NCBI GenBank assembly: GCA_000434035.1
Contig: FR893524.1
Location: 10,050-74,049, forward strand
Source of the DNA: Clostridium sp. CAG:452
GTDB taxonomy: Bacteria > Bacillota > Clostridia > TANB77 > CAG-508
Length of the DNA stretch: 64,000 nt
Direction: 5' to 3'
The position numbers and the translations under genes are program-made. The notes below the pieces were generated by a model. The model was not told the origin of the DNA, ran no database searches, and saw only the letters and a program-made list of their open reading frames with translations. Shown in pieces: positions 59,353-64,000 of this stretch; position 1 is the stretch's first letter; each line of letters starts with the position of its first letter.

Positions 59353-60582
59353 ATGAAAAAAGAGACGGGAATAACTATAGTTGCACTAGTAGTTACAATT
59401 GTTGTAATGTTAATTTTAGTGGGAGTAAGTGTAACAGTATCAATAAATGGAGGACTATTTAATACAACAAAAGAATCAACTTACAAAACAGAAGTAAGTC
59501 AAGTAAAAGAAGCATTAGAAGAAGAGATAGTACAAAGAAAAGCCAGAAGAGAGTCAGTTGATAATATAACAATTGAAGATTTAGATATACCAAACAAGAT
59601 AAAAAAAGAGTTTAAAGGGAAATTGGTTTTTAATACAAAAATAGGAGATATATTATATAATCCTGAATCTGTAACAAATACAAATGAAATGAACTGGTTA
59701 GAAGATGTAAATATATATCCAACAACTATATATTTTGCAATAAATGGAGAAACTGTTACAGGATTTAGTGAAAAAGGATATGAAGCCATAAATAAAGGAA
59801 TGCTTTCTTTTAATATACCAACAAAAACAAAAGATGGAACAATAATAACAACAATTGGCAATAGTGCGTTTAATACATCTGCTACAGGAAAACAGCTATG
59901 TGCAAATGTGAAAAGTATAAATATTCAAGATAATATTACAACCATAGGAGAAGCAGCTTTTAAAAAATGTACAGGAATAGAAGAAATGATAATTCCAGAA
60001 AGTGTAGCAGTTTCAAATATCGGAAGTTCAGCAATAGGAAGGTATGCTTTTCAAGATTGCAAAGGACTTAAAAATGTTACTATATTAGGAAAAGTAGGAA
60101 CAATGGACTATATTTTCTGTGGATGCTCAAATCTAGAAGAAGTTACACTTAAACAAGATGAAGGAATAGCATTTCGTGCATATTTATTTTCAGACTGCAC
60201 AAAATTAAAATATATAAAGCTACCTAAAAGTGTTACTTGGTTTGCTGATGGTTTGTTTATTTGGTGTACAAACTTAGAATATGTAGAGATACCAGAAGAC
60301 AGTCAATTGAATTCTATAAATGGATGGCAAGCTTTTTATAGATGTGATAAATTGTCACATATACATTTGCCAATAAGTATGACAAAAGAAGGTGCAAAAT
60401 GGGATACAAGATGTGGATTCATAAAAAATGGATCAATAGATAGAAAAGTATATTTACCTATAACTAGAGAAGAATATCCATCACATTGGGAAGGTACAGC
60501 TTTGAATTTAACTAATACTAATATAATATATAAAGGAGATGAAGGATGGCATTCGGCAGCAGAATGCCCTAATAAAAGATAG
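59353..60582 (+). CDS. Pilin-like N-terminus fused to BspA-type leucine-rich repeats
   Basis: The 409-aa protein begins MKKETGITIVALVVTIVVMLILVGVSV-like: a short basic leader and G-x4-hydrophobic helix as in type IV prepilins (cleavage after Gly 6 and T-I-V-A-L-V-V-T-I-V-V), followed by about 100 residues resembling clostridial prepilin stalks (VSQVKEALEEEIVQRKARRE), then five or so LRR_5 repeats (ITTIGEAAFKKCTGIEEMII, YIFCGCSNLEEVTL, LFIWCTNLEYVEIP). The repeats suggest a binding role outside the cell. No pilus-assembly genes are nearby. Confidence 0.83.
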   Translation: MKKETGITIVALVVTIVVMLILVGVSVTVSINGGLFNTTKESTYKTEVSQVKEALEEEIVQRKARRESVDNITIEDLDIPNKIKKEFKGKLVFNTKIGDILYNPESVTNTNEMNWLEDVNIYPTTIYFAINGETVTGFSEKGYEAINKGMLSFNIPTKTKDGTIITTIGNSAFNTSATGKQLCANVKSINIQDNITTIGEAAFKKCTGIEEMIIPESVAVSNIGSSAIGRYAFQDCKGLKNVTILGKVGTMDYIFCGCSNLEEVTLKQDEGIAFRAYLFSDCTKLKYIKLPKSVTWFADGLFIWCTNLEYVEIPEDSQLNSINGWQAFYRCDKLSHIHLPISMTKEGAKWDTRCGFIKNGSIDRKVYLPITREEYPSHWEGTALNLTNTNIIYKGDEGWHSAAECPNKR

Positions 60583-60617
60583 CACGCAATGAAACAACCT
60601 AAATAAAGGAGTAGAAT

Positions 60618-61307
60618 ATGGAAATAATTTGTTATGCAGTTTTACTACTTCTAGCAATAATACTATTTAAATTTATATTTAAAATAAATATAAAAAAAAT
60701 TAAAGAAAAACAAGAAAATAAAGAATTAGAAAATATTACAGATAAATTTCCAAATAACATAGAAATAGCAAAAGAAATGCTGAAAATGTTAGATAATAAA
60801 AATGTAAAAATAGAAGAAGCCAAAGACACTGGAACAAGTTTGTATATAGCGGTTACAAATAAAATAAGCATAGCAGATATGAAAAACAATTATGCAAGAA
60901 TACAAACAATAGCACATGAATGTATACACTCATGCCAAGATAGAAGATTATTATTATTTAACTTTATATTTTCAAATATAAATATAATATACTTTATAAT
61001 AATAAGTGTATTAACAATATTAAAAGTAATAACTAACCAGAGCTTGCAAATAGCAATACTTATGCTATTTACACTAATCGAATTTAGTGTAAGAAGTTTT
61101 TTGGAAATAGATGCAATGACAAAAGCAAAATACCTTGCAAAAGAATATATGGAAAAAACTAAACTTTGTACAGAAGAAGAAAAAAACAAGTTATTAAAAG
61201 AATATGAAAACATAAATAAAATTGGAATACCATTTGTGATAGATAATTTATTAACAACAGCACTTGCAAGAGTTCTAATCTATTGTATAGTTTCAATAAT
61301 TTGGTAA
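60618..61307 (+). CDS. Membrane protein with HExxH motif
   Basis: The 229-aa protein has an N-terminal helix (residues 3-20), a soluble part containing IQTIAHECIHSCQDRRL (HExxH, about residues 98-102), two more helices (about 116-137 and 140-160) and a C-terminal helix. The motif with a helix framework suggests a membrane-bound zinc peptidase (compare YugP/M48-like groups), but no full family match is apparent to me. Neighbours give no hint. Confidence 0.68.
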   Translation: MEIICYAVLLLLAIILFKFIFKINIKKIKEKQENKELENITDKFPNNIEIAKEMLKMLDNKNVKIEEAKDTGTSLYIAVTNKISIADMKNNYARIQTIAHECIHSCQDRRLLLFNFIFSNINIIYFIIISVLTILKVITNQSLQIAILMLFTLIEFSVRSFLEIDAMTKAKYLAKEYMEKTKLCTEEEKNKLLKEYENINKIGIPFVIDNLLTTALARVLIYCIVSIIW

Positions 61308-61316
61308 GAAACAGAT

Positions 61317-61401
61317 AAATTGTAATTTGTGTGAGGGGAATTCTAGGGACTGTCCCTCAAAATCACCAAACCTGGGGATTTTGGGGACTGTCCTGAATTC
61401 A
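61317..61401 (+). repeat. REP-like element, copy 3 (shorter)
   Basis: Matches the first 85 bases of copy 2 (16433) with few differences but lacks the right-hand AACTAAACAAATTCCAATTT end. It abuts the ribosome-binding site of the next gene. Confidence 0.85.
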
Positions 61402-61422
61402 TTATAACAAGGAGGAACAAAA

Positions 61423-61959
61423 TTGCTTAAAAAAATATGGTTACATTTTAAACTAATTACAAAACATAGGTGGATAGTATTTAAATTATGTACAAGAGCA
61501 GGATTACCATGGAGAGGACTTATACATGATTTATCTAAATATGGTCCAACAGAATTTTGGGAAAGTGCAAAATACTATGTAGGTTATAAAAGTCCAATAC
61601 AAGTAGCAAGAGAAAAAAGACAATACTCATCTGCATGGCTTCATCATAAAGGCCATAACAAACACCACGAAGAGTATTGGTATGATTTTAATGCACCAGT
61701 AAAGGCGCCAGTTATACCATATAAATATACAATAGAAATGTTGTGCGATAATTTATCTGCTGGAATTGTTTATAAAGGAAAAGATTTTACAAATGATTAT
61801 CCATTGTGGTATTGGAATAATGTAAAGAATAAAGAATTATTTCATCCAAAATTGATTAATTTTTTTGATGACGTTTTTGAAGAGATTAGTAAAAAAGGAA
61901 TAGAAGAGGTTTTAAATAAAAAAAATTTGAAAGAGAAATATAACAAATATTGCAGTTAA
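61423..61959 (+). CDS. DUF5662 family protein
   Basis: The 178-aa protein carries the DUF5662 features HRWIVFKLCTRAGLPWRGLI, HDLSKYGPTEFWESAKYY, WLHHKGHNKHHEEYWYDF and an acidic C-terminal half. The many conserved His/Asp residues suggest a metal site (HD-like). TTG start with GGAGG. Its end overlaps by four bases the convergent gene at 61956. Confidence 0.85.
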   Translation: MLKKIWLHFKLITKHRWIVFKLCTRAGLPWRGLIHDLSKYGPTEFWESAKYYVGYKSPIQVAREKRQYSSAWLHHKGHNKHHEEYWYDFNAPVKAPVIPYKYTIEMLCDNLSAGIVYKGKDFTNDYPLWYWNNVKNKELFHPKLINFFDDVFEEISKKGIEEVLNKKNLKEKYNKYCS

Positions 61960-62954
61960 CCTTCTCTTTCAATGCCTTTAAATTTTGTTTTATAAGCAGT
62001 TAAACCATTATTAACTTGTTGTTGAAGTTCTTCTTTTGAAAGTGATATATATTTATTTTTTTCACTAGAAAAAGAAAAATACATAATATTATCCGCATCA
62101 AGTTCTAAAGATATATAAGAAGACAAAGAATCATTTGATAATTCACTACCTTTAGGATAACAAGCATAAAGCATAACTTTTTTGTCTTCTTCAGGTGAAA
62201 GTATAGCAGAGCAAAGCCTTTCATAATATCGTTCTAATTCTAAAAAGCCGATAGATCTATTAGGAGTTTCACTATAGGCATTAAGGTTATTTATTAAAAA
62301 TAAAAACTTATACTTTAATAAATTTTGAGGACTGCAATTATCTAAAGTAACACCATTTGGTAAAATATATTCATTTACAAAATCGGGATTCTTAATTTCC
62401 AATTTAATTCTATTAATAAAATCATTCAAATAAATACCATGAAAAGAATAACCAAGTTTTTTATCCATTCTTTCTAATTCACCTGAACTAACAGAAGCAA
62501 GACTTAAAAAATTTTCTTCTTGTAATTCTCGGCGATATCCTTCATTAATGTATTCTAAAGGTGGGGCAAAATGCCTAGTTCTAGCACCTGTTTGAATGTT
62601 GTATAAATCTTGAAGCATATTTACATAGTAAAAACTAGCATTAGGAGTTTCTATTAAAACATCTGCATGAGTAAAATTATTATAATAAAAACAATACGCA
62701 TTAATATTAAGCTTATTCAAGATGTGTGCATATAATTCAGCAGAAGAATTACAAATAACATTAGTAGAATTAATTCTTTCAAAATTTTTCCCATTCTCAA
62801 AAATCCTATCCTTTTTACTTCTCGAACCAGATAAAAAATATCCTGTATCAATATTTAATATTTTTCCAAGTTCAAGGTAAACAAAATAGGCTTTTTCTAA
62901 TTCAGTTAAATTATTTGGTATTGAATTTATAATTTTCTCTACAATTTTTTCCAT
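61956..62954 (-). CDS. Transglutaminase-like protein of unknown function (332 aa)
   Basis: Residues about 62-115 look like a transglutaminase/cysteine-peptidase core: Cys in STNVICNSSAELYAHIL, His in NNFTHADVLIE and Asp in NMLQDLYN. The rest (ENFLSLASVSSGELERMDKK, then a domain rich in Leu/Asn) is not recognised. ATG at the complement of 62952-62954 is taken as start because a TATAAT box lies only six bases before it: the mRNA would begin at this ATG (leaderless). The open frame from TTG 62972 covers that promoter. Confidence 0.68.
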   Translation of the reverse strand: MEKIVEKIINSIPNNLTELEKAYFVYLELGKILNIDTGYFLSGSRSKKDRIFENGKNFERINSTNVICNSSAELYAHILNKLNINAYCFYYNNFTHADVLIETPNASFYYVNMLQDLYNIQTGARTRHFAPPLEYINEGYRRELQEENFLSLASVSSGELERMDKKLGYSFHGIYLNDFINRIKLEIKNPDFVNEYILPNGVTLDNCSPQNLLKYKFLFLINNLNAYSETPNRSIGFLELERYYERLCSAILSPEEDKKVMLYACYPKGSELSNDSLSSYISLELDADNIMYFSFSSEKNKYISLSKEELQQQVNNGLTAYKTKFKGIEREG

Positions 62955-62960
62955 AAATAT

Positions 62961-62988
62961 ATTATACCACAAAAATTCTAAAACTCAA
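62961..62988 (-). promoter_or_regulatory. Leaderless promoter
   Basis: Reverse strand: TTGAGT (complement of 62983-62988), 16-bp spacer, TATAAT (complement of 62961-62966), then ATATTT and the ATG. Confidence 0.65.
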
Positions 62989-62993
62989 ACATA

Positions 62994-63022
62994 TTGCTAA
63001 ATTCCAACTGTTATGGTAGAAT
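62994..63022 (+). promoter_or_regulatory. Promoter of lepA
   Basis: TTGCTA (62994-62999), 17-bp spacer, TAGAAT (63017-63022). Divergent from and next to the leaderless promoter. Confidence 0.7.
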
Positions 63023-63050
63023 ATCTGATAGTGACTAAGGAGGAAAAATA

Positions 63051-64000
63051 ATGCACGATAAACAAAAATATATTAGAAACTTTAGTATAATAGCACATAT
63101 AGACCATGGAAAATCAACATTAGCAGATAGATTAATAGAAAAAACAGGACTTTTATCTTCTAGAGAAATGGAAAGTCAAGTATTAGATAATATGGACTTA
63201 GAAAGAGAACGTGGAATTACAATAAAAGCACAAGCTGTTAGAATGTTATATAAAGCAAAAGACGGAAATGAATACATATTAAATTTAATAGATACCCCAG
63301 GACACGTAGACTTTAATTATGAGGTTTCAAAAAGTTTAGCTGCATGTGAAGGTGCAATATTAGTTGTAGATGCAAGCCAGGGAGTGGAAGCACAAACACT
63401 TGCTAATGTATATTTAGCACTAGATAATAACCTAGATATTTTACCAGTAATAAACAAAGTGGATTTGCCAAATGCTAGACCAGAAGAAATAAAACAAGAA
63501 ATAGAAGATATAATTGGAATACCAGCAATGGATGCACCTTGTATTTCTGCAAAAACTGGGTTAAACATTGATGAAGTTTTAGAAAGAATAGTAACAGATT
63601 TTAAACCACCAGTGGGAGATGAAACAAAACCATTAAAATGTTTAATATTTGATTCTTTTTATGATAATTACAAAGGAGCATTAAGCTATATAAGAGTAGT
63701 AGAAGGAACAGTAAAAACTGGTGATGAAATACTATTTATGGCTACAAATAAGAAATTTGTAGTATCAGAGCTTGGGTATTTAGAGCCAGGAACCACAGTA
63801 CCAGCAGAAAAATTAACAGCAGGGGAAGTTGGATATATTGCGGCTAGTATAAAAAATGTATCTGATTTGCATGTAGGAGATACAATAACAACAGCAGAAA
63901 ATCCGGCAAAAGAGCCACTCCCAGGATATAAAAAAGCAAATTCCATGGTATATTGTGGAATGTATCCATTAGATGGAGGAGATTACGAAAATTTAAAAAC
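63051..64000 (+). CDS. lepA: Elongation factor 4 (LepA), 3' end outside window
   Basis: Ribosome-binding GTPase that acts on stalled or misassembled ribosomes. The first 316 residues are present: [20 protein letters not shown] (G1), [16 protein letters not shown] (G2), [14 protein letters not shown] (G3), INKVDLPNA (G4), then domain II ([20 protein letters not shown]) and the start of domain III. Starts ATG after AAGGAGG. The frame is open to the window edge. Confidence 0.97.
   Translation, partial: MHDKQKYIRNFSIIAHIDHGKSTLADRLIEKTGLLSSREMESQVLDNMDLERERGITIKAQAVRMLYKAKDGNEYILNLIDTPGHVDFNYEVSKSLAACEGAILVVDASQGVEAQTLANVYLALDNNLDILPVINKVDLPNARPEEIKQEIEDIIGIPAMDAPCISAKTGLNIDEVLERIVTDFKPPVGDETKPLKCLIFDSFYDNYKGALSYIRVVEGTVKTGDEILFMATNKKFVVSELGYLEPGTTVPAEKLTAGEVGYIAASIKNVSDLHVGDTITTAENPAKEPLPGYKKANSMVYCGMYPLDGGDYENLK

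Overview
The window is about 30% GC. Gene content and order point to a spore-forming, uncultured-type member of the Clostridia (Bacillota): smc, rplU-rpmA, obg, lexA, spoIVA, sigH, an H-type small acid-soluble spore protein, rimP-nusA-ylxR-infB-rbfA, tig-clpP-clpX, rpsB-tsf, and pyruvate phosphate dikinase (ppdK). Arginine is almost always AGA, promoters are of the TTGACA-17-TATAAT type, and ribosome-binding sites are GGAGG-like. I cannot name a genus from the sequence alone.

Layout. 1-9 kb: smc, L21/L27, trpS, obg, lexA and a tailless FtsZ homologue. 9-20 kb: spoIVA, NAD synthetase, purine nucleoside phosphorylase, pgsA, ligA, a UDP-sugar pyrophosphorylase, sigH, tRNA-Thr and ychF. 20-22 kb: sortase and gene debris. 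21.7-29 kb: the rimP-to-truB translation/RNA operon. 29-33.5 kb: small membrane proteins, rbgA, mrnC, tRNA-Glu and lysS. 33.5-37 kb: a decayed stretch with MarR/ABC, XRE-regulator and surface-protein remnants around one intact epimerase-like gene. 37-47 kb: M50 protease, tsaD, phosphoesterase, an S1-domain protein, tig-clpP-clpX and rpsB-tsf. 47.9-51.4 kb: a SipW-type signal peptidase cluster with two exported substrates. 51.4-64 kb: ppdK, metK, an SspH-type protein, a TGS-uridine-kinase-like protein, a pilin-like leucine-rich-repeat protein, DUF5662 and the start of lepA.

Main finding. Five conserved genes (obg, spoIVA, sigH, tsaD, metK) are each split into two reading frames. obg is split twice, so there are six break points. 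Every break is the same: an in-frame CGG codon, after which the conserved protein continues in the +1 frame, so that C is skipped and GGN is read as a conserved glycine. With the C skipped, the proteins match or come close to family length (SpoIVA 492 aa, SigH 215, TsaD 343, Obg 424, MetK about 369). I read the 64 kb by eye for CGG. Only two other in-frame CGG codons turned up, in an S1-domain gene and an 88-aa gene; every other coding CGG lies across a codon boundary. The simplest biological reading is that CGG is poorly decoded or unassigned here and serves as a +1 frameshift signal (or CGGN is read as four bases by a glycine tRNA). A systematic base-calling artefact must be excluded first.

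Other points of interest: no TGA stop among 61 complete genes; L27 has no cleavable N-terminal extension and the Prp protease gene is missing; several families of hairpin or inverted-repeat elements sit between genes; and one gene appears to be transcribed without a leader.
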